Positions 15,848-23,546 of a stretch of 64,000 nt of DNA are shown here, in pieces. A program made the position numbers and the translations under genes. This stretch comes from CBFIDE01 sp965661265. Its GTDB lineage: Bacteria > Bacteroidota > Bacteroidia > Flavobacteriales > Schleiferiaceae. The notes under the pieces were generated by a model. It was not told the origin of the DNA, ran no database searches, and saw nothing but the letters and a program-made list of their open reading frames with translations. The DNA is taken from positions 21,523-85,522 of the forward strand of contig CBFIDE010000010.1 of the NCBI GenBank assembly GCA_965661265.1, written 5' to 3'. Each line of letters opens with the position of its first letter. Within the stretch, counting starts at the first letter, position 1.

Positions 15848-17825
15848 CAATTAGTTTCTTAGTAAGAAGCTCATCATCAATTTTAAGCTTTACGAAGTAA
15901 ACACCAGAAGGATATTTCTCAAGGTTTAACTCTAAGTCTAAATGATCTTGGAATTCTAGAGTGTTAGCCTGAATTAATTGGCCGTTCAATTGGATAATTG
16001 AATAATTCAAAGAATGATTTCCAGCTTTGTGAATTTCTAAGTTTCCACGACCATTATTTGTTGGATTTGGAAATAAGCTTACTTCAGCAGAGCTTAAGTT
16101 TTCATCTATAGAAATACCATATCCAACTGTAAAGTTGAGTCTTAATTCAGTACCAAAGTTAGGTTGGTAGGTCTTGAAGAAAAAGCTTCCGCCAATATTC
16201 CTTAATTGGATGCTCCCATTGCCATCATTATTTGCAAAAAAGCTTAATCCGTTTTTAGATCTATCTGATAAAATAAAACTGTAGCAACCAGGATTCAGGT
16301 TTAATGTATCTTCATAAAGAGTATTAGAGTTGAAGTTGTCTCCTGAATATAAAACATTGGCTGAAGCATCAACTAATTTCCAATGGCTATCACTTCCTCT
16401 TCCGTTAGTCCTTAAAAGAACTTTTAGGTTTGCAGGAAATTCAGGAACACTTTCAAAGCTGCTTGTCAGCCTATTATTCATAGGTACCTCATCAGTAAAG
16501 TTACCATTAGGCGACTCTAGTTTTACTTCAAATTCCTGTTTGTTGAGGTAGGTATTCCAGTCATTATTTCCAGTCATATCAAGACTTACTGTTGTGCTTT
16601 CCATGAAGCCAAGGTTCCCAGTCCACTCATGAACTTTATACTGCCCTCCTAATACTCCGTAAGTGATTTTACAGCTTGTTAGGTTTTGAGCTCCTTTATT
16701 TCTAATTCTTACTACTGCCTCACCACAAATAGGATTCATTCGAGCATATTCATCAGCTAAACTAGGGCTTAAAATATCTTCTATCTCGGCATCAAGTTGA
16801 TGATTAGGTGCAGAGAATTCTAATAATTGAGCGCTTACAATATATGTAGCAGGCGTTTCCCCTTGAGGCACAGTGTATGTATAAGCTTCTATATCTACAT
16901 CAAGGTTTATTTTGCCGTTTGAAACAAAAGGGCTTAAGTCATGTGTGTACTCTATAGACTTTGTTCCGGGACACCAATTTGCTCTATCAATAAGCCAAGT
17001 TCCACCTTGTGGAAATAAAGGGTTAAGACCACAATCATCTCTCCACATTGATTGAGTGAATCTTGTTTGACCATCCGTTTTAACATAATAGTCTTTAATA
17101 CAAAACTCAGCACAGTTAAGAGAGTTTACAAAGCCATGACCTGAAGGGTTTATCTTAAATATTGTTTGGCTTGTATTTGGATCTATGTCAAAGCTTTTTC
17201 CGGGCATGCTAGTGTTTTCAAAAACAACAGGGTCTTTATATTGCCAACTGCCTTCATATACATTTCTTAATTGAATCAAATCGCGCGGAGGCGTACCTTC
17301 AATCATTATAAACTTAATGTCTACACTAAATCCGGCAGAATAACCACTGTAGAATGCCTGAAATTCAAGGCTGTCTTTAAAAAATGATTGATAATCTGTT
17401 ACGTCATAAAAGAATTCGTGCTCCCAGCTATTAGATAAAGAATTGCCGTAAGGCGTAATTACTTTGGCTAAATTTATTTTCTCAGTTCTTTCAACCACAT
17501 CCCATATCGTGTCAATTTGTAATGGATTTTTACTCACTGTATCAAGCCCTACAAATGTGGAGTCATAAGCTCCAATTCCTCTTTTAAAACTAATTCTGGT
17601 GGTATAATCCCAATCACTACATCCTCCAGAAGCACACCCCAAAGTATATTGCATAATTATTTTGTGGTAAGTCTTATTATCATTTGGAAAATAAGCCATC
17701 CTATCGTAAGATCTGAAATTATTCATATCTACTTTTTGGTGGGCCTGAACTATGGTTGTATCACCTTCAGCAGCGTAAATTGATGAAACAGAAAACAAAA
17801 GGAAAAGCAGTAATAAAGATCTCAT
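15840..17825 (-). CDS. Secreted PNGase F-like protein with T9SS type A sorting domain
   Basis: The 661-residue protein has a signal peptide (1-18, ending IYAA) and then two beta domains resembling peptide-N-glycosidase F: 'GCASGGCSDWDYTTRI' (63-78), 'LRNVYEGSWQYKDP' (186-199), 'GHGFVNSLNCAEFC' (229-242) and 'GGTWLIDRANWCPG' (274-287), the last being very characteristic. PNGase F removes N-glycans from glycoproteins by cleaving the Asn-GlcNAc amide bond. A linker with Ig-like and 'DSHWKLVDASANVLYSGD'-type modules follows. The C-terminal 80 residues are a T9SS sorting domain ('VSLFPNPTNNGRGNLEI' ... 'YPSGVYFVKLKI'), so export through the SprA pore encoded at 49140 is expected. Activity on glycoproteins is an inference. 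Confidence 0.9.
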   Translation of the reverse strand: MRSLLLLFLLFSVSSIYAAEGDTTIVQAHQKVDMNNFRSYDRMAYFPNDNKTYHKIIMQYTLGCASGGCSDWDYTTRISFKRGIGAYDSTFVGLDTVSKNPLQIDTIWDVVERTEKINLAKVITPYGNSLSNSWEHEFFYDVTDYQSFFKDSLEFQAFYSGYSAGFSVDIKFIMIEGTPPRDLIQLRNVYEGSWQYKDPVVFENTSMPGKSFDIDPNTSQTIFKINPSGHGFVNSLNCAEFCIKDYYVKTDGQTRFTQSMWRDDCGLNPLFPQGGTWLIDRANWCPGTKSIEYTHDLSPFVSNGKINLDVDIEAYTYTVPQGETPATYIVSAQLLEFSAPNHQLDAEIEDILSPSLADEYARMNPICGEAVVRIRNKGAQNLTSCKITYGVLGGQYKVHEWTGNLGFMESTTVSLDMTGNNDWNTYLNKQEFEVKLESPNGNFTDEVPMNNRLTSSFESVPEFPANLKVLLRTNGRGSDSHWKLVDASANVLYSGDNFNSNTLYEDTLNLNPGCYSFILSDRSKNGLSFFANNDGNGSIQLRNIGGSFFFKTYQPNFGTELRLNFTVGYGISIDENLSSAEVSLFPNPTNNGRGNLEIHKAGNHSLNYSIIQLNGQLIQANTLEFQDHLDLELNLEKYPSGVYFVKLKIDDELLTKKLIVN

Positions 17826-17857
17826 ATTGGTCTTTTGAAATTAATTAGAGGTGTAAT

Positions 17858-18214
17858 TTAATTAATAATATTATCTCTTAGTTTTTTGGGAAGACTTTTG
17901 ACAACTAAATCGTAAGAATGATTGATTAATTCTACAACAAGGTTCTGATCCAACCCATTGTCGATGCTGACAGTATTCCAGTGTTTTTTATTCATATGAA
18001 AGCCAGGAATAATTAGCTCTCCAAATTCTTCCCTTAGCTGAATGGCCCTTTCGGGATTACATTTTAAGTTGACCGTTAAACTTTCTGATTCTAAAGAACA
18101 GAGCGCAAACATCTTATTAGCTACCTTAAAGACTAGAGTTTTATCATCAAATGGAAAGCTTTCAGTAACCGAAGGCTTTGACAAACAGAAGAGTCTGAAT
18201 TCTTCAATATTCAT
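17858..18214 (-). CDS. MmcQ/YjbR-family protein
   Basis: A 118-residue cytosolic protein of the MmcQ/YjbR family (CyaY-like fold, sometimes described as DNA-binding; biological role unsettled). Family features: 'FRLFCLSKPSVTESFPFDD' at the N-terminus, 'VFKVANKMFALCSL', 'LTVNLKCNPERAIQLRE', 'PGFHMNKKHWNTVSID' and a C-terminal helix 'INHSYDLVVKSLPKK'. Length is typical. It stands alone between the PNGase F-like gene (32 bases downstream) and truB (84-base gap upstream). Confidence 0.92.
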   Translation of the reverse strand: MNIEEFRLFCLSKPSVTESFPFDDKTLVFKVANKMFALCSLESESLTVNLKCNPERAIQLREEFGELIIPGFHMNKKHWNTVSIDNGLDQNLVVELINHSYDLVVKSLPKKLRDNIIN

Positions 18215-18298
18215 GGAGTGAGATTATAATTCAGCTACAATTTCTATTGTTCTGAGGAAGAACACAAGAAAGAGATTAAAAAATATTAATTGAATATT

Positions 18299-19018
18299 CT
18301 AAGAAAGAGAAGCCTTTGCCCACTTTTCTGCCCATTCTTCAGGACCTAAAGTATTGTCTACGCTATAGTTGCCAATCTTAGTTCTGCGCAGAGAGCTGAG
18401 GTGGGCTGAAGAATTCACAGCCTGTCCAAAGTCATTAGCAAGGCTACGAATGTAGGTGCCTTTAGAACAAACTACTCTAAAATGTAGGATTGGGAAATCA
18501 GTAGAATCAATTTCAAATTCTTTAATGCTAACTGTTCTTGGACTGAGCTTTAGATCTACTCCTTGTCTTGCTGCTTCGTATGATTTTTGCCCATCTTTTT
18601 TGATAGCAGAAAAAATTGGAGGTGTTTGTTCAATGTCCCCTAAAAATGATTTTCTGGCTTCTTCTAGCAATTCATCATTAATATGGTCAATCGGACAGGG
18701 ATTGATTAGCGGCATTTCTAAGTCGTAAGACTCAGTAGAGTAACCTAAGGTGATGGTGCCCGTATATTCCTTATCAAGGCCCATAAATTCATCTATTTTT
18801 TTAGTGAATTTTCCAACACAAATAATGAGAAGACCTGTAGCTAATGGATCCAGGGTACCTGCATGTCCAACCTTAATTTTCTTGAGGTCAAGCTTCTTTT
18901 TTAATGAATAACGCAACTTATTGACCACAGAGAAGGAGGTCCAAGTCAATGGCTTATCAACTAGTAGGAGTTTGCCTGCTAGTATTTCTTCTTTATTAAG
19001 CTGTTCCAAATGAGGCAA
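18299..19018 (-). CDS. truB: tRNA pseudouridine-55 synthase TruB
   Basis: Makes pseudouridine 55 in the T-loop of nearly all tRNAs. The catalytic aspartate is D57 in 'GHAGTLDPLATG'. Other family motifs are 'LLVDKPLTWTSFSVVNKLR', 'DKEYTGTITLGYSTESYD', 'QTPPIFSAIKKDGQKSYEAAR' and 'VVCSKGTYIRSLANDFG'. At 239 residues it lacks the C-terminal PUA domain of E. coli TruB (314), as is common in Bacteroidota. It overlaps the uppP 3' end by 23 bases and is last in the ftsX-DUF3098-uppP-truB operon. Confidence 0.96.
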   Translation of the reverse strand: MPHLEQLNKEEILAGKLLLVDKPLTWTSFSVVNKLRYSLKKKLDLKKIKVGHAGTLDPLATGLLIICVGKFTKKIDEFMGLDKEYTGTITLGYSTESYDLEMPLINPCPIDHINDELLEEARKSFLGDIEQTPPIFSAIKKDGQKSYEAARQGVDLKLSPRTVSIKEFEIDSTDFPILHFRVVCSKGTYIRSLANDFGQAVNSSAHLSSLRRTKIGNYSVDNTLGPEEWAEKWAKASLS

Positions 19019-19793
19019 TAATTGCTACTATACCAATGGCGAAGCAGTAAAGAGAGAAATAATTAAGATTAGATCTTTTAACAATTTCAATCATCCATTT
19101 GCAAGCCCAAAGACCTGTTAAGAATGCTGCAGCAAATGCAAGTACCAAATTGAGTGGGGAATTTACTGTAGTTTCAAAAGCTCCATCCATTATGTCCTTA
19201 GCCATTTTACCAAAGATCAGAGGAACTACCATTAAGAAGCTAAATCTAGCAGCTTTCTCTCTATCCATTCCTAATATTATACTTGAACTAATGGTGGCTC
19301 CTGATCTTGAAATTCCTGGCAAGATTGCTATAGCTTGGGCTATTCCAATAAAGATTGCGTTTTTATAAGTCAAAGGCTTATCTCCTGAAGTTGCATTATT
19401 GGCAAAAGCTAAAAGAAGACCAGTAATAAGAAGCATAAAGCCTACAAGCAAGATTTGATCGTTAAATAGAGTTTCAATAAAATCATCAAATACAATTCCT
19501 ACTATAGCAGCCGGAATCATTGAAATAATAATACTTAAGCTAAATTTAAATTCTTCATTGTTTTCTCTTTTTGATAAACCAACTAATATTTGAAGAACTT
19601 CCTTTTTATAAATAACTATTGTGGCAAGAGCTGTTGCAAAGTGAACGATCACAGTAAAGAGGAGACTCTCACCTGGTAGGGCTTGATTTCCTATTAAATG
19701 TTTAGCTAGTTCTAAGTGACCGCTGCTACTTACTGGCAAAAATTCTGTTAAACCTTGAATGATTCCAAGGAATAGCGCTTCTAATTTACTCAT
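18996..19793 (-). CDS. uppP: Undecaprenyl-diphosphatase UppP (BacA)
   Basis: An integral membrane phosphatase that recycles undecaprenyl diphosphate to the monophosphate carrier used for peptidoglycan and surface glycans; overexpression confers bacitracin resistance in other bacteria. The 265 residues show 'GIIQGLTEFLPVSSSGH' (10-26) with the catalytic Glu, and the second repeat 'ILPGISRSGATISSSIILG' near 158-176, in a background of about eight helices. It overlaps DUF3098 by 8 bases and truB by 23 bases, which argues for tight translational coupling. Confidence 0.97.
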   Translation of the reverse strand: MSKLEALFLGIIQGLTEFLPVSSSGHLELAKHLIGNQALPGESLLFTVIVHFATALATIVIYKKEVLQILVGLSKRENNEEFKFSLSIIISMIPAAIVGIVFDDFIETLFNDQILLVGFMLLITGLLLAFANNATSGDKPLTYKNAIFIGIAQAIAILPGISRSGATISSSIILGMDREKAARFSFLMVVPLIFGKMAKDIMDGAFETTVNSPLNLVLAFAAAFLTGLWACKWMIEIVKRSNLNYFSLYCFAIGIVAIIASFGTA

Positions 19794-20022
19794 TCGAGCT
19801 ACTAGGTTTCGACATTATTGAATATATTAAGGCTAGCAGGCCAGTTAGAATAAGGAATGGGGCCCAACCAATTCGTTGAGCATTGAAAATATCTGCGTTA
19901 AACTGATTCGGATCGTCACTTCCTCCTCCAGACATAAGTATATAGCCAAGTATCATAATACCAATACCAATTGCCATGATGATGTAATTCTTTTTGCCAA
20001 ATACGAAAGTTTGCTTTTCCAT
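19786..20022 (-). CDS. DUF3098-family small membrane protein
   Basis: A 78-residue protein with two transmembrane helices ('YIIMAIGIGIMILGYILMSG' and 'WAPFLILTGLLALIYSIM') and the 'SGGGSDDPNQFN...FNAQRIGWAPFLIL' connection typical of DUF3098. The function is unknown. Its position between ftsX and uppP recurs in Bacteroidota as I recall, which suggests a role connected with division or carrier-lipid recycling. The stop overlaps uppP by 8 bases; 4 bases separate it from ftsX. Confidence 0.88.
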   Translation of the reverse strand: MEKQTFVFGKKNYIIMAIGIGIMILGYILMSGGGSDDPNQFNADIFNAQRIGWAPFLILTGLLALIYSIMSKPSSSNE

Positions 20023-20026
20023 GTCT

Positions 20027-20905
20027 TTAAAAATAAAGTTGATCTGTCTTAAGTTTCAAATACTTTCTGAGCGCAAAGAAAGTACATATCATAGAAATAA
20101 AGACTCCTAATAGAAGAATAAGTATTCCTATGCTAATTAATATAGTTTGTTGTTGAAGTGCTTGAAAATCCGGAATCCATTGTCCAGCGTAGTATACAAG
20201 GCTTGCCAATAGGCTCAAAGCAATGACTGCACCATAAATCCCATGTCTAAAACTTCTCCAAATAAAAGGTCTCCTTATAAATCCTTTGGTTGCCCCTACC
20301 AATTGCATTGTCTTAATCAGGAATCTTTTGCTATAAATAGAGAGTCTGATGCTGCTGTTTATTAATCCAATGGCTATTAGACTTAGTACTAGCGCGCCGC
20401 CTACTAAGAAGTAAGAAATTCTTTGGATGTTATCATTCATTAATTGAATCAATGGCTTGTCATAGATAAGCTCGCTTATAAATTCTCTTTTTTCAAGATC
20501 TTCTTGAAAGGAGCTTAAGAAATTGTTTTCTACATACGCAGCATTCATCTTAACTTCTATTGCATCAAGTAGGGGATTGTATCCTAAAAAGCTAATAAAA
20601 TCCTCATCTAGATCTTCCTTTAGAACCTCCGCAGCATCTTCTTTTGAGATAAACTGACTGGACTTAACGGCGTCCATCAAATTAATTTCTTTTTGAAATT
20701 GTCTTAGTTCTTGCTCAGAGGCATCTCGCTCAATAAGTATGGTCATGGCAAAGTTTTCTTTCACTTGCTTTGCAATTGTTTGAGCGTTCATAATAAGTAG
20801 CCCAAATGCACCAAGTACAAAAAGCACAAGGGAAATGCTCACTACCACTGATATGTAGCTAGACCTTAGTCTTCTTCGTGTATATTTTTCTGCTTTCTTT
20901 GACAT
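20027..20905 (-). CDS. ftsX: Cell-division permease FtsX
   Basis: The membrane subunit of the FtsEX ABC-type complex, which in other bacteria activates peptidoglycan hydrolases at the division site. The 292 residues have one N-terminal helix (about 16-40), a periplasmic domain (about 45-160, with 'FISKEDAAEVLKEDLDEDF' typical of FtsX), then three helices ending in 'TFFALRKYLKLK'. First gene of the ftsX-DUF3098-uppP-truB operon; no ftsE is nearby, which is usual for Bacteroidota. A strong inverted repeat (20919-20944) lies in its 5' leader. Confidence 0.95.
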   Translation of the reverse strand: MSKKAEKYTRRRLRSSYISVVVSISLVLFVLGAFGLLIMNAQTIAKQVKENFAMTILIERDASEQELRQFQKEINLMDAVKSSQFISKEDAAEVLKEDLDEDFISFLGYNPLLDAIEVKMNAAYVENNFLSSFQEDLEKREFISELIYDKPLIQLMNDNIQRISYFLVGGALVLSLIAIGLINSSIRLSIYSKRFLIKTMQLVGATKGFIRRPFIWRSFRHGIYGAVIALSLLASLVYYAGQWIPDFQALQQQTILISIGILILLLGVFISMICTFFALRKYLKLKTDQLYF

Positions 20906-20918
20906 CTTATTTATGAAT

Positions 20919-20944
20919 GCCGCTAAATTAAAAAAATTAGCGGC
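20919..20944. repeat. Inverted repeat between ftsX and the SPOR gene
   Basis: GCCGCTAA (20919-20926) is repeated in inverted form as TTAGCGGC (20937-20944) with an A/T-only spacer. It lies 14 bases upstream of the ftsX ATG, in the 126-base divergent region. It could be an RNA hairpin in the ftsX leader or an operator. It has no T-tract of terminator quality on the ftsX strand. Confidence 0.6.
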
Positions 20945-21007
20945 CTTAAAAAGTTAATGAGTAGTTAATGCGCTATACTTTAACAATGTTTGGCATTTCA
21001 AAATTTG

Positions 21008-21015
21008 TACCTTCG
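21008..21015 (+). promoter_or_regulatory. Candidate -7-like element for the SPOR-domain gene
   Basis: TACCTTCG differs from TAnnTTTG at one base; a TTG lies 15 bases upstream (20990-20992). It sits 16 bases before the TTG start at 21032. Confidence 0.4.
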
Positions 21016-21031
21016 ATAAAAATATAGATCC

Positions 21032-22306
21032 TTGGGTAAAAAAATAATATTAGGTCTGTTTCTTCTAATAATTCTTGTGCCAATAGTTTCGCATTTGCAT
21101 TTTAGATTAAAATCTAAAGAAAAGTTTAAGCTTGAATGGGCATCATTGGACAAGACAAACCAGTCTTTTCAATGGGTTTTTAAGCAGTCTTTTGAAAATG
21201 AGGAAGGTGATGAGCTGGTATATATCAATTTGGAATCTGATTCTTTATACTCAGATAACATCGGCGAAAGCCTGATAAAAGAATTGAAGGACAATTCAAG
21301 TATTATTATAGAGTCTAGTATTTTAAACTCAAGTGAACCAATGCTTGAATTCCTTTCAGCGACTTTAGGACTCCAGAGTGAAAAGTGGCACGCCCGCTAT
21401 TATGCGTCTATTGATAGTGTGAATAACCAAAGGTATAGCGCAGAGCTCAAAGTTTTAGCCCGGGATTATAAGAGTATTTACGATCAAGAATTCCCTTACT
21501 CTTCTGAGCCTGCTTTGATCCTGTACAGAAGAGATCAGGATATTGTAATAATGCATTCCGATATGCTGACAGGAGGTTTGCCTACTTTACTGAATAGAGC
21601 TTCAGTGCCAGGTATAAATTCTACAGCTAAATTAACAGAGAGTTCTTGGTTTGAGATGAATCAATTTGATAGCTTGAAATCAGATATCCTTATAGAGCTT
21701 AACTTACCCTTGAGCCAAAAAGGAGACTCCACCATTCAATCATTAGGGCTTTCGCCGAAAGTTCCAGTTTATATAAGATCTAAAACATTGAAGCTCGCGT
21801 ATATAGGTGTAGATAAACATGCTGTAAGTCCTTATACAAGGGCTTTTAGATTTAGCGGAGAAGAGTTTTTCAATAATTTGATAAGAGATACTAAAGATCA
21901 ATATCTTCCTGAATACTCTTTTTGGAACGTTTATAAGCCAGTTTTAACATTTATCCTGACATCTTTTTCTGATCAAAAATTCGAAGCATCAGATTTAGAT
22001 GCTAACTTGAGTTTTGACTTGGAAAGTGATGTTCAATTGGATAGCACGGATATTGATATGGATTCAAACTCTGAGAAAAAATTAGAGGCTCACAAAACAA
22101 ATCAATGGTATGTTGTAATTGCAAGTTTTTCTAAATCCTCAAATGCAAAAAGATTTTCAAACGAAACAGGCTTTCAATATGAAGCTGCGCCCGGCTTAAA
22201 TTTTCAAAGGATTATTGGATTTAGGTCCTCAAGTTTGCTAGAAGCTCAAAAAGCCCAAGAGAGTTTATACGCTCAATATCCAGATGCATGGCTCGCTTAT
22301 TGGTAA
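21032..22306 (+). CDS. Membrane-anchored protein with C-terminal SPOR domain
   Basis: The 424-residue protein starts with a single membrane helix ('IILGLFLLIILVPIVSHL'), so most of it should be periplasmic. Residues 40-350 are not recognised; the stretch 'ELVYINLESDSLYSDNIGESL' to about 110 looks like an alpha/beta domain. Residues about 355-424 ('QWYVVIASFSKSSNAKRF' ... 'AQESLYAQYPDAWLAYW') fit a SPOR domain, which binds denuded glycan strands at the septum. Start is a TTG at 21032; no in-frame ATG lies nearby and the TTG places the helix correctly. It is divergent from ftsX, and its TAA overlaps the sirtuin ATG by one base. A division or wall-remodelling role is inferred. Confidence 0.8.
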   Translation: MGKKIILGLFLLIILVPIVSHLHFRLKSKEKFKLEWASLDKTNQSFQWVFKQSFENEEGDELVYINLESDSLYSDNIGESLIKELKDNSSIIIESSILNSSEPMLEFLSATLGLQSEKWHARYYASIDSVNNQRYSAELKVLARDYKSIYDQEFPYSSEPALILYRRDQDIVIMHSDMLTGGLPTLLNRASVPGINSTAKLTESSWFEMNQFDSLKSDILIELNLPLSQKGDSTIQSLGLSPKVPVYIRSKTLKLAYIGVDKHAVSPYTRAFRFSGEEFFNNLIRDTKDQYLPEYSFWNVYKPVLTFILTSFSDQKFEASDLDANLSFDLESDVQLDSTDIDMDSNSEKKLEAHKTNQWYVVIASFSKSSNAKRFSNETGFQYEAAPGLNFQRIIGFRSSSLLEAQKAQESLYAQYPDAWLAYW

Positions 22307-22989
22307 TGCAGAAAATTATAGTTTTTAGTGGTTCAGGCATTAGTGCAGAAAGCGGATTAAAAACCTTCAGAGATAATAATGGTCTTTGGGAGAATCACAG
22401 CGTTTATGATGTAGCGACTCCAGAGGCATGGCATAAAAATCCAGAGCTTGTTTTAGAATTCTATAATCAAAGGAGAAGGCAGCTTTTAGAGGTAGAACCT
22501 AACATTGCGCATAAAATTATTGCTGATTTAGAGCAAGATTTTGATATTCAAATTATCACTCAGAACGTTGATGATTTACATGAGCGATCAGGATCGACAA
22601 AAGTCTTACACCTGCATGGGGAACTTAGAAAAGCCCGAAGTACTGTCGATGAAAATTTGATAGTAGAACTTAGTGGTAGAGACTTGCATAAAGGAGATTT
22701 TTGCCCTTTAGGAAGTCAATTAAGGCCTCATGTGGTGTGGTTTGGAGAGGCAGTTCCTGCCTTTGATGAAGCTGTAGGTTTGTTGAAAGATATTGATCAG
22801 TTTTGGGTAATTGGCAGCTCATTAGCTGTTTATCCGGCAGCAAGCTTATTGAACTATCTTGACCCTGGAGTAAAGCTAGTGCTAATGGATCCTTCTGATT
22901 CCTTTGATATGGTTAAGGGTAGTTTTCAGCACATTCAGGAGAAAGCAAGCTTAGGAATGAAAATCTTAAAAGATCAATTGTATCAGTAA
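22306..22989 (+). CDS. SIR2-family NAD-dependent protein deacylase (sirtuin, zinc-ligand-less)
   Basis: Removes acyl groups from lysine using NAD. Starting at the ATG at 22306 it has 227 residues. Motifs: 'GSGISAESGLKTFRD' (9-23, NAD binding), QNVDDLH (86-92), the catalytic His104 in LHLHGEL, and 'RPHVVWFGEAVP'. Tyr53 and Arg56 (YNQR) match the pair that gives SIRT5 and CobB their desuccinylase/demalonylase activity. The zinc module between about 108 and 138 has one cysteine (C133) where four are usual; I recall other Bacteroidota sirtuins of this kind. The start overlaps the preceding stop (TAATG), so it is coupled to the SPOR-domain gene. Confidence 0.95.
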   Translation: MQKIIVFSGSGISAESGLKTFRDNNGLWENHSVYDVATPEAWHKNPELVLEFYNQRRRQLLEVEPNIAHKIIADLEQDFDIQIITQNVDDLHERSGSTKVLHLHGELRKARSTVDENLIVELSGRDLHKGDFCPLGSQLRPHVVWFGEAVPAFDEAVGLLKDIDQFWVIGSSLAVYPAASLLNYLDPGVKLVLMDPSDSFDMVKGSFQHIQEKASLGMKILKDQLYQ

Positions 22990-22996
22990 CAGAGTC

Positions 22997-23028
22997 TTGT
23001 CTATCTCCATAATAATATTGTATATTTG
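22997..23028 (+). promoter_or_regulatory. Promoter of the rimP-nusA-infB operon
   Basis: TTG (22997-22999), 21 bases, then TATATTTG (23021-23028): a full Bacteroidota -33/-7 promoter. Transcription should start near 23033, only a few bases before a terminator-like hairpin (23038-23064). Confidence 0.7.
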
Positions 23029-23035
23029 CCGCAAA

Positions 23036-23083
23036 ATGAGGGGACTGAAGTCCCCTCTTTTATTGGGCGTAAATGATAGATAG
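23036..23083 (+). CDS. Possible 15-codon leader micro-ORF of rimP
   Basis: ATG at 23036 opens a frame that reads MRGLKSPLLLGVNDR and stops at 23081-23083, inside the rimP start region and out of frame with it. The ATG lies about 3 bases from the expected transcript start, so it would be translated as a leaderless message. The micro-ORF covers the whole leader hairpin. There is no independent evidence for translation. Confidence 0.25.
   Translation: MRGLKSPLLLGVNDR
23038..23064 (+). terminator. Terminator-like hairpin in the rimP leader (possible attenuator)
   Basis: A perfect 8-bp GC-rich stem GAGGGGAC/GTCCCCTC with a TGAA loop is followed by TTTTATT. It lies downstream of the rimP promoter and upstream of the rimP ATG (23073), so it could end transcription before the operon. 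The sirtuin gene upstream could also use it as its terminator. Confidence 0.7.
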
Positions 23084-23537
23084 AGATTTAGTGCACAAAT
23101 TGGCAGATGAAGCAATTGCTGCTAAAGGTGCATTCTTAGTGGAGTTAAAGATTAGTGAGTCTGATCAAATCATGCTTTTTGTTGACCATTTTGATGGCAT
23201 CAAATTAGAAGACTTAACTAGAATAAGCAGGTATATTCAAAAGCCTCTTGATGAGGATGAATTAGAATATACTATTGAAGTTTCGTCTCCAGGAATGGGG
23301 CAAGCTTTTAAAGTAGAGAAACAATACGAGAAAAGCATAGGTAGATCTGTAGTCGTTACCACATTTGATGGTCAGCAGCAGATTGGAATATTGAAAAATT
23401 TAGATGCTGATACTATTAGCCTAAGTTTCACTGAAAGAGTTCCTAAAGAAAAAGGAAAAGGGAAGGAGACAGTTGAGAGAATAGTTAAGATTGACAGAAA
23501 AGAGATAAAAGAAACAAAACTTGAAATAAGATTTTAA
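23073..23537 (+). CDS. rimP: Ribosome maturation factor RimP
   Basis: Assists maturation of the 30S subunit. The 154-residue protein has the RimP alpha/beta N-domain ('VDHFDGIKLEDLTRISRYIQ', 'YTIEVSSPGMGQAFKVEKQY') and an SH3-like C-domain ('GRSVVVTTFDGQQQIGILKNL'), with the conserved 'EVSSPG' loop at about 70-75. It is the first gene of rimP-nusA-infB, an order conserved across most bacteria, and is preceded by a promoter and hairpin. The gap to nusA is 9 bases. Confidence 0.96.
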   Translation: MIDRDLVHKLADEAIAAKGAFLVELKISESDQIMLFVDHFDGIKLEDLTRISRYIQKPLDEDELEYTIEVSSPGMGQAFKVEKQYEKSIGRSVVVTTFDGQQQIGILKNLDADTISLSFTERVPKEKGKGKETVERIVKIDRKEIKETKLEIRF

Positions 23538-23546
23538 GATAGAATC

